Shown: positions 51,104 through 60,685 of the stretch, in pieces
Layout of the letters: each line of letters begins with the position of its first letter
How positions within the stretch are numbered: the first letter of the stretch is position 1
Assembly (NCBI GenBank): GCA_021151835.1
Contig: JAGKWO010000020.1
Coordinates: 6,958 to 70,957 of the forward strand
DNA from: Gammaproteobacteria bacterium
Lineage (GTDB): Bacteria; Pseudomonadota; Gammaproteobacteria; Pseudomonadales; Cellvibrionaceae
Length of the DNA: 64,000 nt
Reading direction: 5' to 3'
Translations under genes and position numbers: made by a program
Notes under the pieces: model-generated
The model's input: the letters and a program-made list of their open reading frames with translations, nothing else
The model's database searches: none
Told to the model about the DNA's origin: nothing

Positions 51104-52126
51104 ATGAGCAAACACTATTTATTTTATGGTTCAGAGCGCTACACCCAGGCGATAATGCGCCCCATTGACGCCGCCATAAAAGCGCGCGGTGACAAAGTCG
51201 CCTGGTTCTTTAACGGCCCCGGCGCAGAAGATTTGCAGGACGATGATCACTTGTTGGCGACTGTCGATGATGTGATGCGCTGGAACCCGCGTGCGGTCAT
51301 TACCCCGAACAATATGGTTCCGCATTTTTTCCCCGGTGTTAAAGTCCAAACATTCCATGGCTTTGATGCCGGCAAGCCCAGGCATATTTATATCCGTGGC
51401 TTTTTTGATTTGTATTGCACCACCGGCCCCGCTGATACCCAACAATTTTTAGCACTTGCCAACAAGTTGCAACACTTCCACGTTGTGGAAACCGGTTGGC
51501 CCAAACTCGATTATTTTTTTACCCGGTTACCGGAAAATTTGCCCCCCGTTAAACAACCGCCAACCATTCTCTATCACTCGACTTTTTCGCCCTCGTGGAG
51601 CGCAGCGGAAATACTGTATCCGGAAGTAAAACGGCTCAGCCAAACCGGTGAATGGAAATGGGTGGTAACCTTGCATCCCAAAATGAACAAGGAAACCCGC
51701 GCAAAATTCCAGGCACTGGAAAATGAAAACCTCACATTCTCCAACACTGACAATATTCTGGAATTATTTGGTGAGGCCGATGTAATGTGCTCGGACACAT
51801 CATCTGCCTTGAGCGAATTTTTACTCACGCGCAAACCGGTGGTAACCTTTAACAATCGCCGCCCCGGCCCACAATTAATTGATATACACAAACCGGAAGA
51901 TTTTGAACCCGCCATACGCCGCGCATTAACGCGCCCTGTAGAGTTGATGCAAGCGATTACTGCATTTGGTGAATCCATACATCCGGCGCGCGATGGCAAA
52001 TCTGCCGAACGAATTCTGGATGCGATTGACGATTTTATCAGCCGCGGAGGAAAAAACCCGAAAGCCAAGCCCTGGAATTTCTGGCGCAAATTCAAGCTCA
52101 GACAAAAAATGAAGTATTGGAAATAG
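51104..52126 (+). CDS. TagB/TagF-like CDP-glycerol glycerophosphotransferase
   Basis: A 340-residue cytoplasmic enzyme of the Glyphos_transf (PF04464) family, which transfers glycerol- or ribitol-phosphate from CDP-alditol, a step best known in teichoic acid synthesis. Visible landmarks are VQTFHGFDAGKPRHIYIRG, ILYHSTFSPSWSAAEILYPE, TLHPKMNKETRAKF and the C-terminal SDTSSALSEFLLTRKPVV. It is short enough to be a primer-type (TagB-like) rather than a processive enzyme. It starts 39 bases after the sulfatase-fold gene. Confidence 0.87.
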   Translation: MSKHYLFYGSERYTQAIMRPIDAAIKARGDKVAWFFNGPGAEDLQDDDHLLATVDDVMRWNPRAVITPNNMVPHFFPGVKVQTFHGFDAGKPRHIYIRGFFDLYCTTGPADTQQFLALANKLQHFHVVETGWPKLDYFFTRLPENLPPVKQPPTILYHSTFSPSWSAAEILYPEVKRLSQTGEWKWVVTLHPKMNKETRAKFQALENENLTFSNTDNILELFGEADVMCSDTSSALSEFLLTRKPVVTFNNRRPGPQLIDIHKPEDFEPAIRRALTRPVELMQAITAFGESIHPARDGKSAERILDAIDDFISRGGKNPKAKPWNFWRKFKLRQKMKYWK

Positions 52127-52134
52127 GATTAACT

Positions 52135-53208
52135 ATGTCCAGCGTGCTTATTGATGCAAGCCTTATCCACTATGCCAATACCGGGATAGCGAATGTGATG
52201 CGCTCCTTATTAACAGGAATTGAAGCGCACCCCGAGGCGTCTATCGATTATAAAATCCTCGTTCCGCATAACCACAGTTTTTCTGCCAGGGAAAATATTA
52301 GTTATGTCCCCGTGCGTAAATGGCAAAAATTTGTTCCTCCGAGTTTACCGCGTGTTGATGTGTGGCATTCAACGTACCAGAGCTTTCGCTTTCTTCGAAA
52401 AGCAAAAAATACCCGTCAGGTTATCACTGTCCATGATCTCAACTTTCTTTACGAAAAAAATGCCTATAAAGCCAAATTTCATTTGGACAGATTGCAGCAA
52501 CGGGTAGATCGGGCGGATGCATTGGTAACCATCTCGCAATTTGTGGCCAATGATATAAAGAAACATATCAAATTGAATGATAAACCGGTGGAAGTCATTT
52601 ACAACTGCGTAGAAAACCTGCAGCAGCACCCGGCAACCCAACCATCATTCTACCAACAGGATGCACCTTTTTTCTTTACGCTCGGCGCTATGCGTCGCAA
52701 GAAAAACTTCCACACATTACTGGACGTGATGGCACGTATACCCGACCATCAACTTTATATTTGCGGCAATCTGGACGATAAGGGATACATCGAAGAACTA
52801 CACCAGAAAATAGCCGCGCTGAAATTAAACAACGTGCACATTTGTGGCCCGATAAGTAGCGCCGAAAAAATCTGGCTGTACCAGCACGCCGACGCTTTTT
52901 TATTTCCATCCATGTTTGAAGGGTTCGGCCTGCCGGTCATTGAAGCCATGCAATTTGGAGCACCGGTATTTACATCCAATATGACCAGCCTGCCTGAAGT
53001 CGCCGGAGGGCATGCTGTTATCTGGGAAAATTTTGCCCCGGATTACATGACTGAAATGTTGCTTGAAAACCTGCCGCGCCTGAAAAATGATGCAATCAAT
53101 CGCGAAAAAATGATTGCTTATGCAACCAGTTTTAACCTTGATAAAAATATCCAGCAGTATGTGAGCCTTTATCAACGCCTGGCCACTACATCCGCGAGCG
53201 GGGCGTAA
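52135..53208 (+). CDS. GT4-family glycosyltransferase
   Basis: A 357-residue GT-B enzyme. The N-terminal part has VWHSTYQSFRFLRKAKNTRQVITVHDLNFL; the C-terminal donor domain contains FFFTLGAMRRKKNFHTLLDV, NVHICGPISSAEKIWLYQHA and the retaining-enzyme signature EGFGLPVIEAMQFGAPVF. ATG 52135 is preceded by AGGAT; the frame also opens at 52117. It probably transfers a sugar in the LPS core or the associated glycan. It is nine bases after the TagB-like gene. Confidence 0.9.
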   Translation: MSSVLIDASLIHYANTGIANVMRSLLTGIEAHPEASIDYKILVPHNHSFSARENISYVPVRKWQKFVPPSLPRVDVWHSTYQSFRFLRKAKNTRQVITVHDLNFLYEKNAYKAKFHLDRLQQRVDRADALVTISQFVANDIKKHIKLNDKPVEVIYNCVENLQQHPATQPSFYQQDAPFFFTLGAMRRKKNFHTLLDVMARIPDHQLYICGNLDDKGYIEELHQKIAALKLNNVHICGPISSAEKIWLYQHADAFLFPSMFEGFGLPVIEAMQFGAPVFTSNMTSLPEVAGGHAVIWENFAPDYMTEMLLENLPRLKNDAINREKMIAYATSFNLDKNIQQYVSLYQRLATTSASGA

Positions 53209-53214
53209 GAAAGC

Positions 53215-55368
53215 GTGAACAGTGTAGCGATTACTATTGGGCATTTATCCGGGGCAATTACAACCTCATTTGATGACCCGCAAACCCGTGCGAGCCTCGG
53301 GACATTACAACAACTCTGCCACAGCGGAGAGAAGCTTTCCCATGGGGGCGATTTCGTTCTCAAAAATGAATTGCACACCGCGAATGGAACCATTCCCGTT
53401 GCGATAAAAGTGTTCAAACGCCAATCCTGGTGGAAAGATCGTTACGATAAAAAGAATAAATCCAAAGCTGAACGCTCTTACCTGGCCGCCTGTTATTTGC
53501 AATCGCAACATATAGGCACACCGCAGCCCGTGGCCTGGCTTGAACGCTGGGATAACAATCGCTTAATCGAAAGTTATTATATTTGCCGCTTTGAAGCTGC
53601 GCCCAGCCTGCGCGAAGTCATGGCCGAAATACTCTGGGACAAGCGCGATAACCAGCCACTGATGGAAGTTCTCCTGCACCTCGCACCGGCACTGCGCACC
53701 ATGCACGATGCCGGATTTATGCATGGCGATATGGGCAATCAAAATATTCTCTTACCGCACACCGATGATGGTAAATGGCTGGCACCGCAATGGATTGATT
53801 TGAATCGCAGCAAAATTTTTCCGGCACCACTGGGCAACAAAGAGCGGGCAAAAGATCTCGCCCGGCTCGCTATACCCGGTGCGTATATGAAAATTTTCAA
53901 GATGATTTACAGCCATCATCAATTACCGGAACCCGAGCTGGATAAACTCGAACAAAAATTGCGTGAACAATTCTGGCGGCACAGACGCAACAGCAAATGG
54001 CGCCATCCAATCCGCCACTGGAAAAATAAACGTAAATCGTCTGGCCGTTCTTTGTATCCCGAACCCAAAGATATTTGGCTATGGGATGAAAAAACTGCCC
54101 AACCGATGATTAGCCTCGGGCGCAAAGAAAAGCACCAGTACCGCAATACCGGCTATGTTCTTTCTATGGTGTGGCAAGGCCTTTGTGCCCTGCCGGGTAT
54201 TTATTTGCGTTATCGGAAATTACTGCAAGAAAGTTATCGCCAACCGCGATCAATGCAGCAGCGTATTGGTATCGCGTTGCATCCACACCCGGATTACATG
54301 GCAACGGAATTAAGGCTATTACAGGAATTAGGCAATCCCCCGGTTTTTGTCCGCTTTTATCACCATGAAACCGATGAAGATTGGAATAGAGGAATTGCGT
54401 TGGTTGAGCAATTGCACACGCAAAATATCCCGGTGATGATCGGATTATTACAAGACCGGCGCGCCGTTCTGGAACCAGACTCATGGGCAGGATTCCTGAA
54501 TAAAATTATTCGCCAGTTGGGAGATAAGGTGACCCATATTGAAGTTACCCACGCTACGAATCGGGTTAAATGGGGTGTTTGGAGCAGCACTGAATATTTA
54601 CAGCTGATGCGGCCGGCATTGGAACTCAAGCAAGAATTTCCGCACCTGCAATTAACCGGTCCCGCTTGCATCGATTTTGAATATCTACCGGTGATTGCGG
54701 CGTTGAATGCATTACCTGGTGATTTCCGTTTTACTGCGCTATCCCATTTCCTCTATGTTGACCGTCGTGGCGCACCGGAAAACAAGCAGGGATATTTTTC
54801 CACACTGGAAAAAAGCGCCATGATCCGCGCCTTGGCCCAGTGGTCAAAACACACTGAAGATCGCGTTATTATTTCCGAAGTTAATTGGCCGGTAAAAAAT
54901 ACGCACATTTGGTCGCCGATTGGCTGCCCGTATGAAACGCCCAACTGGCGACGCATACAACCGGGCGAAAACGATGAAGATTACGCCAGCTACATGCTGC
55001 GCTTCCTGGCAATTACATTGTGTTCCGGCCACGTCGAGCAGGTTTTTTGGTGGCGCTTATCTGCCCATGGTTATGGTTTGGTTGATGATCAAAATCAATT
55101 CACACCACGCCCGGCATTTTATGCGCTGGCTCACTTTCTTACATTGCTCGGCAATGCCACCTTCACCAATAAATTGCCCACGAACGAATGCGTCTATATA
55201 TTGGAGTTCTCAAAAGAGGGCCAGCAAATACTGATGGGATGGACCACCCAAACCACCCCCCAACAGTTACCATTAGCAGCAACGCCGCTGGCGATCTACA
55301 ATGCCTATGGTGAAACTGTTACAGATTCGATGCTTACATCGTCGCCAAAATATTTTATTGTGGGCTAA
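53215..55368 (+). CDS. Fusion: Kdo/sugar-kinase-like domain plus TIM-barrel hydrolase-like domain
   Basis: A 717-residue fusion protein. Residues about 1-260 form a kinase resembling WaaP/KdkA-type LPS kinases: ATP-site lysine K65 (VAIKVFKRQ), catalytic loop HGDMGNQN (H170, D172, N177) and WIDLNRS (D195, DFG-equivalent). After a basic linker, residues about 350-717 resemble a glycoside-hydrolase barrel (GIALHPHPDYM, THIEVTHATN with E443, VIISEVNWP with E555, QVFWWRLSAHGYGLVDD). The two glutamates are spaced like the acid/base and nucleophile of retaining clan-A enzymes, but the first lacks the usual preceding Asn. It starts with GTG. Both functions are inferred. Confidence 0.82.
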   Translation: MNSVAITIGHLSGAITTSFDDPQTRASLGTLQQLCHSGEKLSHGGDFVLKNELHTANGTIPVAIKVFKRQSWWKDRYDKKNKSKAERSYLAACYLQSQHIGTPQPVAWLERWDNNRLIESYYICRFEAAPSLREVMAEILWDKRDNQPLMEVLLHLAPALRTMHDAGFMHGDMGNQNILLPHTDDGKWLAPQWIDLNRSKIFPAPLGNKERAKDLARLAIPGAYMKIFKMIYSHHQLPEPELDKLEQKLREQFWRHRRNSKWRHPIRHWKNKRKSSGRSLYPEPKDIWLWDEKTAQPMISLGRKEKHQYRNTGYVLSMVWQGLCALPGIYLRYRKLLQESYRQPRSMQQRIGIALHPHPDYMATELRLLQELGNPPVFVRFYHHETDEDWNRGIALVEQLHTQNIPVMIGLLQDRRAVLEPDSWAGFLNKIIRQLGDKVTHIEVTHATNRVKWGVWSSTEYLQLMRPALELKQEFPHLQLTGPACIDFEYLPVIAALNALPGDFRFTALSHFLYVDRRGAPENKQGYFSTLEKSAMIRALAQWSKHTEDRVIISEVNWPVKNTHIWSPIGCPYETPNWRRIQPGENDEDYASYMLRFLAITLCSGHVEQVFWWRLSAHGYGLVDDQNQFTPRPAFYALAHFLTLLGNATFTNKLPTNECVYILEFSKEGQQILMGWTTQTTPQQLPLAATPLAIYNAYGETVTDSMLTSSPKYFIVG

Positions 55369-55400
55369 CCTTTCACATTTCCTCAACAGTAATAATAAAC

Positions 55401-57374
55401 ATGAATATTCCCTCATTCCCGAGCGCGCTTTTTTCCGGTCATTTGCGTTTTATTATTCGCATGTTCTTGCTGAGCCTCATTCTCCTCAGCCTTAGCCGGT
55501 TGTTGTTGATGGCATGGCAATGGGATCGGGTTGAACCCGCCGGCACGCTAGGGTCGATGATCCTGCAAGGTATTCGTGCCGATGTCATTATGGCGAGCTT
55601 CTGGGCATTGATTCCAATATTAACCATTCCCTTCTGGCGCCCTAACGCCTGGCGCACCAGTTGGGAAAAGTTTACCTATGGTTGGTCGGTGCTGGGGCTG
55701 GGATTATTTATTTTCATGGAGCTGGCAACTCCCGCGTTTGTTATGCAATACGACTTGCGGCCCAATCGTATTTTTGTAGAGTACCTGAAATATCCGAAGG
55801 AAGTTTTTTCCACCCTGTGGTATGGATTCCGCGGGCCATTCCTGGGCGGAATTTTCCTGACTATTTTGATTACCGTGCTTTCGAGCAAATTAATTAAAGA
55901 TAGAAAAAGTCATCCCTATAAAATTTCCTATTTGCATTTAGTATTAATTTGGCCACTGCTTGTTTTGGTATTGGCAATGGGCATCCGCTCCACCACCCAA
56001 CATCGCCCGGCGAACCCGGCACTGTTTGCGATCACGGGCGATGCGATGGTGAATTCATTAGTCATTAACTCAACCTATTCAGTAGTCTTTGCAATTTACA
56101 ATATGAAACACGAAGCCAAATCCAGTGAAATCTATGGAGAAATGGCTACAGCGGATATTATCAAGCAAAACCTGGATTGGCCCTGGCTTAAAAATTATCA
56201 ATTTACGAACGCAAAATATCCCACTGTCCATCAGCAAACAACAGTGATTCAACGAGAGAAACCGTTGAATCTGGTGATTGTTTTGGAAGAAAGCCTGGGC
56301 GCCACTTTTGTGGAAAGCCTGGGCGGTGTGCCCGTAACACCTAACCTGGAAAAACTCAAAGAACAAGGCTGGTGGTTTGAACAACTCTATGCGACCGGAA
56401 CGCGCTCGGTTCGCGGTATTGAAGCCGTTGTTGCGGGCTTTATGCCAACACCGGCGCAAAGTACCGTCAAATTATCCCTGTCACAGAAAAACTTTTTTAC
56501 GATCGCGGATCTGCTGGAGCGCAAGGGTTATCACACCGAATTTATTTATGGCGGCGAAGCCCATTTTGATAACATGCGCGGCTTTTTTACTGGCAATGGT
56601 TTTGAACAAATCATCGACTTTAAAGATATTAAAAATCCGCAATTTGTAGGCAGCTGGGGCGCCAGTGATGAAGATTTATTCAATCATGCCCATCAGCATT
56701 TACTGCAATTACATGAACAACAAAGGCCGTTCTTTAGCCTGATTTTCACTTCATCAAATCACTCCCCATTTGAATTCCCCGATGGCCGGATTGAATTGCA
56801 TGAAGAGCCGAAACAAGTTGTTAACAATGCGGTTAAATATGCGGACTACGCCTTGGGCGAGTTTATGAAAAAAGCACAGGCAAGTTCGTATTGGCAGGAT
56901 ACACTTTTCCTGATTGTGGCGGACCACGATAATCGCGTGTACGGCAACAGCCTCGTTCCCGTTAACAAATTCCATATCCCGGGCCTTATCCTCGGGGCCG
57001 ATATAAAACCGGAAAAAATTAATCCCATTGCCAGCCAAATTGATCTGGCACCGACATTAATTTCACTGATGGGGATTTCCTCCGAGCACCCAATGCTCGG
57101 CCGTGATTTTGCAGCGGATAAAACCAGCCCCGGCAGAGCCCTGATCCAATTCGATGACACGTTTGCACTTATGGAAGAACAGCCCGGTGACACGCACAAA
57201 CTTACGATATTAAAACCCAGTGGTGATGTTGTAGCCGCGCAATATCACTTCCCCAGCCGGCATGTTTCGCTCTTGCCGGATGCAGCCGCCGCCCCGGATG
57301 CAAACAAAGCCTTGGCACATGTGTTATTGCCGTCACTGCTTTATCGGGAACAAACTTATTACGTCCCCCACTAA
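55401..57374 (+). CDS. LtaS-like phospho-group transferase 1
   Basis: A 657-residue inner-membrane protein with about five N-terminal membrane helices (FIIRMFLLSLILLSLSRLLL ... LHLVLIWPLLVLVLAMG) and a periplasmic alkaline-phosphatase-superfamily domain. Landmarks: NLVIVLEESLGATFV (metal Glu), ATGTRSVRGIEAVVAG with the nucleophile threonine, FIYGGEAHFDNMRGFF and the metal-binding VADHDNRVYG. Such enzymes transfer phosphoglycerol or phosphoethanolamine from phospholipids to glycans (LtaS, MdoB, EptA relatives). It lies 32 bases after the fusion gene. The precise group transferred is not known. Confidence 0.87.
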   Translation: MNIPSFPSALFSGHLRFIIRMFLLSLILLSLSRLLLMAWQWDRVEPAGTLGSMILQGIRADVIMASFWALIPILTIPFWRPNAWRTSWEKFTYGWSVLGLGLFIFMELATPAFVMQYDLRPNRIFVEYLKYPKEVFSTLWYGFRGPFLGGIFLTILITVLSSKLIKDRKSHPYKISYLHLVLIWPLLVLVLAMGIRSTTQHRPANPALFAITGDAMVNSLVINSTYSVVFAIYNMKHEAKSSEIYGEMATADIIKQNLDWPWLKNYQFTNAKYPTVHQQTTVIQREKPLNLVIVLEESLGATFVESLGGVPVTPNLEKLKEQGWWFEQLYATGTRSVRGIEAVVAGFMPTPAQSTVKLSLSQKNFFTIADLLERKGYHTEFIYGGEAHFDNMRGFFTGNGFEQIIDFKDIKNPQFVGSWGASDEDLFNHAHQHLLQLHEQQRPFFSLIFTSSNHSPFEFPDGRIELHEEPKQVVNNAVKYADYALGEFMKKAQASSYWQDTLFLIVADHDNRVYGNSLVPVNKFHIPGLILGADIKPEKINPIASQIDLAPTLISLMGISSEHPMLGRDFAADKTSPGRALIQFDDTFALMEEQPGDTHKLTILKPSGDVVAAQYHFPSRHVSLLPDAAAAPDANKALAHVLLPSLLYREQTYYVPH

Positions 57375-57419
57375 CAAGCGTTTTAAAACCTGAATCCAAC
57401 TGGTATAAGTATTACGTTC

Positions 57420-59453
57420 ATGCATAGGTTAACGTTGAATAATCGCTGGGCTTTATTCGTTGATTTTTTTTCTCATGCAGTAAGTTGTTCGTTGATCGCA
57501 ATAGTTCTTATGCAGCTATTGCGATTAATCACCCTTTACCAGTTTAGTGACGAAATTATTGCGCAGGATTTACCATCCTACCTGTGGCATGCACTGCGCT
57601 GGGATTTAAAGCTGGTTGCAACAGCTATTGCAATTGCGCTGCTGATCTCAACTCTGCTAATTGCGATCAAACCCGGTGTATTCGCTATACGCACATACCG
57701 CACCATCAATGTTCTCTTTTTATTATTATTTTGCAGCGCCGGCTTTATTCACACTATTTATTGGCGCAGCGTGGGCGAACCCTTTGATATTTTTATCTTT
57801 GGAATCGTAGATGATCAAACGACCGAGTTAGTTAAATTATTTGTAACGCAATATAGCCCTGTCACCAACGGGGTGTTACTGCTACTGATTTGTAGTATTG
57901 GTTTAGTGGCACAGCGCCGAACCTATCGGGCACTGAACGGTAGCGCAACGATAATAGCTATTGCCGGAACACACCGGGTTATCATCAAAAGCACCTGCGT
58001 ACTTTTAGCGATTATTGTAATAGCCATTGCTGCACGCGGCAGCCTTTCCCTATTTCCGTTAAATAAAAAGACCACGCACTTCTCTTCATCCAGTTTCATG
58101 AACAACCTGTCAATCAATGCTCCCAACCATCTTTATTATGCCTTTAAGGAAAAAAGCAAAAACTCTGTCAATAGCAATCCACAACACGCATTGAAATCGC
58201 GTGGCTATGCAAACCTTGATGCAGCCAACGCCGATTTATTGGCCACCTACGATACCACGCCACAAGGAGTTCCTTTACTTAAAAAATCCCGGGCACCCCA
58301 GTTTGAAAAACTGCCTAACGTCGTGTTTGTAATGATGGAGAGCTGGAGTTCGCAAATTTTACTGGCGGATTCCGAACAACAAAATCTGTTGGGGAGTTTT
58401 CGTGAGCAAAAAAATAAAGGGGCATTGTTTACCCGGTTTTTATCTACTCGCCTGGGCACCAATCGTTTTATAGAAAGCACACTCCTCAATACATCAGTGC
58501 TGGAGCTCTCTACCTCATCGGCAAAAAACCATCCGTTAGCCTTTTCAAACTTGCAACCCTTTATTGCTAAAGGTTACCAAATTGCTTTTGTCAGCGGTGG
58601 TGCACGATCCTGGTTAAACCACGACAGTTTCTGGAAAACCCAGGGGGTGAATTATTACTGGGATATGTCAGATATCATTAAAGCGTATGGCATCGATAAA
58701 CATTCGGATTGGGGCGTGCACGATGAATACACTTATCGATTCGCCCTGGAAAAACTGCGCGAATTATCTGCCGCCCGGCAGCCGGTATTTATGTTTATTA
58801 TTACCACCAGCAATCATCCGCCACACAAAGTCCCATCCGGATACGACGTACCCTTATTTTCAACAGCAGCATTTGATGAACATTTGATTCAACCGGAGAA
58901 CGCACAGATGCAAATGGCAACGTTTCGCTATGCATCAGACCAGTTAGGAAAATTTTTACAGGAAGTGGATAATTCCCCGCTCGATCACGACACCATACGC
59001 ATGGCAACAGGCGACCATGTGCTGCGAAGTTTTTATCAGTTTTCAAACAAGAGCGATAAATTGCTCGCCGGTGCGGTTCCCTTTTATATACAAGTTCCAA
59101 CGGCGTATATGTCCGGGAAACAATGGGACACCTCCATTACTGGCAGCCAGCGCGATATATTTCCAACGCTATTTGAGCTTATCCTTGCCGATGCGACTTA
59201 TTTAAAAACCGGTTTTGATCTGCTGGCAACCGGAGAACCCAGGGCCGCATGGTATGAACATGATATCTGGATGCGGGATAACCAGGTTACCTTCAACAAC
59301 GACGCGGTGGCTTACTCTTACGATAATCAACTGAAGGTAACTGATCAAATAACCCCATCTGCTGCCTTGCTCGACTATAGAAAACATGTCAATGCATTGG
59401 AAGCGTTGCTGGAATGGCAATTGGTTTCTGAAATGGCGGATGCGAAGAAATAA
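57420..59453 (+). CDS. LtaS-like phospho-group transferase 2
   Basis: A 677-residue inner-membrane protein of the same superfamily: N-terminal membrane helices (AVSCSLIAIVLMQLLRLITL ... AGTHRVIIKSTCVLLAIIVI) and a periplasmic catalytic domain with NVVFVMMESWSSQILL, STRLGTNRFIESTLLN (nucleophile Thr), AFVSGGARSWLNHDSFW and RMATGDHVLRSFYQ. It differs enough from the 55401 protein to be a distinct paralogue rather than a duplicate. It ends the rightward run of envelope genes. Acceptor and donor are not known. Confidence 0.86.
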   Translation: MHRLTLNNRWALFVDFFSHAVSCSLIAIVLMQLLRLITLYQFSDEIIAQDLPSYLWHALRWDLKLVATAIAIALLISTLLIAIKPGVFAIRTYRTINVLFLLLFCSAGFIHTIYWRSVGEPFDIFIFGIVDDQTTELVKLFVTQYSPVTNGVLLLLICSIGLVAQRRTYRALNGSATIIAIAGTHRVIIKSTCVLLAIIVIAIAARGSLSLFPLNKKTTHFSSSSFMNNLSINAPNHLYYAFKEKSKNSVNSNPQHALKSRGYANLDAANADLLATYDTTPQGVPLLKKSRAPQFEKLPNVVFVMMESWSSQILLADSEQQNLLGSFREQKNKGALFTRFLSTRLGTNRFIESTLLNTSVLELSTSSAKNHPLAFSNLQPFIAKGYQIAFVSGGARSWLNHDSFWKTQGVNYYWDMSDIIKAYGIDKHSDWGVHDEYTYRFALEKLRELSAARQPVFMFIITTSNHPPHKVPSGYDVPLFSTAAFDEHLIQPENAQMQMATFRYASDQLGKFLQEVDNSPLDHDTIRMATGDHVLRSFYQFSNKSDKLLAGAVPFYIQVPTAYMSGKQWDTSITGSQRDIFPTLFELILADATYLKTGFDLLATGEPRAAWYEHDIWMRDNQVTFNNDAVAYSYDNQLKVTDQITPSAALLDYRKHVNALEALLEWQLVSEMADAKK

Positions 59454-59470
59454 CAGGCATAATAATTTTA

Positions 59471-59497
59471 TGCGCGCCTGATTTAATCAAGCGCGCA
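59471..59497. terminator. Bidirectional stem-loop between convergent genes
   Basis: TGCGCGC ... GCGCGCA with an inner TGATT/AATCA pairing gives a nearly perfect 27-base palindrome in the 64-base gap between the LtaS-like and Stealth genes. It probably ends transcription from both sides, although no T-run is present. Confidence 0.55.
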
Positions 59498-59517
59498 GGG
59501 TGACAACAAAAGCTAAT

Positions 59518-60525
59518 TTATAATAACTCATCAAGACTTCCGATACGTTTATCCAGCCAGTTATAAATTAGTTGTTGTTTTTCAGTAGATCCCGCTTCGA
59601 TACTTTGCACGCAAGCAAACACAACATTTTTGTTAATATCAGCATAATGTAGTTTGAAATGAAGGCGAAACAAGGATTGCCTAAACGGTTTCAATTGCAT
59701 ATTCGTTCGATCATTATCCATTACCGCCAAATTTTCCCGCCAATGAAAATGCGCACTGAGCGCCTCCGGAACATATTGTCCGGAGGCGCGTAATTGTGCA
59801 TGGATATTGGTCCGTATTGCAGCGGGAAACAGGGTAACGATTTTTTCCCAGGATGATCGCTTCCAGGCATGGGGAACATGGGGTAAACGGAAATACCGTT
59901 TGGTGTAACCCAACAGCCGCGCACACGATTGTTGCAATGCCCAAAAACTTATGCCGCTCTTTTTTCGTTCCCGTCCAAGCCAACGCCGCAAAAAACGAAT
60001 GGCAGCGCCCCCGGGAACAGACTCTGGTAACAAATGCCATTTTCCGCGTAATACCACTTTATCACCGCGAAAAAAATCCTGCGGGCGAGTCGGCTGAATC
60101 AACATAAAATCGTCATTTAAATACAAAAACTGTTCAGCAATTCCCGGGATGCGCCATAACAGTGAACTGATGGCCATACTATTAAAGCTGGGTAAGCACT
60201 CGGGATATTCAGCGAAAATAACCCGGTGATCAATCAAACAAACACGCTGCTCAAACGCTGTTCCAACCAGCTTATCCAACAACGATGGGCGCTGCTGGTC
60301 AGTAACAATAAAAATGGTGCGCAGCCAGGGGGCAAACTTCAGCAGTGATGTTACGCAATATTCCAGCTCACCGGCATTATGAAAACGCGCCTTATCGGCA
60401 CCGCCTTCTCGCAACAAACCTTTATCGCGCAGAAAAGTATCTAATTTGGCCGTATGATTTGGGTCGGCGCCATCAACCCACATAATTACTGCATCAATCG
60501 GCGTTGAAACCGGAATATCTCGCAT
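59518..60525 (-). CDS. Stealth-family sugar-1-phosphate transferase
   Basis: A 335-residue protein. Conserved region 1 is PIDAVIMWVDGADPNHTAKL at about residues 9-28, region 2 runs through FHNAGELEYCVTSLLKFAPW and LYLNDDFMLIQPTRPQDFF, and a later PHVPHAWKRSSWEKI matches region 3. Stealth proteins transfer hexose-1-phosphate to build phosphodiester-linked capsules and LPS repeats. Here it would add a sugar phosphate to a surface glycan. It is transcribed leftward, convergent with the LtaS-like genes. Substrate not known. Confidence 0.9.
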   Translation of the reverse strand: MRDIPVSTPIDAVIMWVDGADPNHTAKLDTFLRDKGLLREGGADKARFHNAGELEYCVTSLLKFAPWLRTIFIVTDQQRPSLLDKLVGTAFEQRVCLIDHRVIFAEYPECLPSFNSMAISSLLWRIPGIAEQFLYLNDDFMLIQPTRPQDFFRGDKVVLRGKWHLLPESVPGGAAIRFLRRWLGRERKKSGISFWALQQSCARLLGYTKRYFRLPHVPHAWKRSSWEKIVTLFPAAIRTNIHAQLRASGQYVPEALSAHFHWRENLAVMDNDRTNMQLKPFRQSLFRLHFKLHYADINKNVVFACVQSIEAGSTEKQQLIYNWLDKRIGSLDELL

Positions 60526-60611
60526 AGGCTATTCCTACTATCAAATCGAATTTGACCCTATCGTACACAAGTGGTTGCAGCACTTACACACTCCTAGCGC
60601 ACAAAAACAGC

Positions 60612-60617
60612 TATAAT
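60612..60617 (+). promoter_or_regulatory. -10 element before valS
   Basis: TATAAT, a perfect -10 hexamer, lies 68 bases before the valS start in the gap after the divergent Stealth gene. The -35 position (around AGCGCA) is poor, so only the -10 is called. Confidence 0.5.
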
Positions 60618-60685
60618 CGCACCCCGATTTTTTGTTATTTCAGGGCAGCCAACGCAGCCACAGACCTAGAGAGTTTCCAAGCGCT

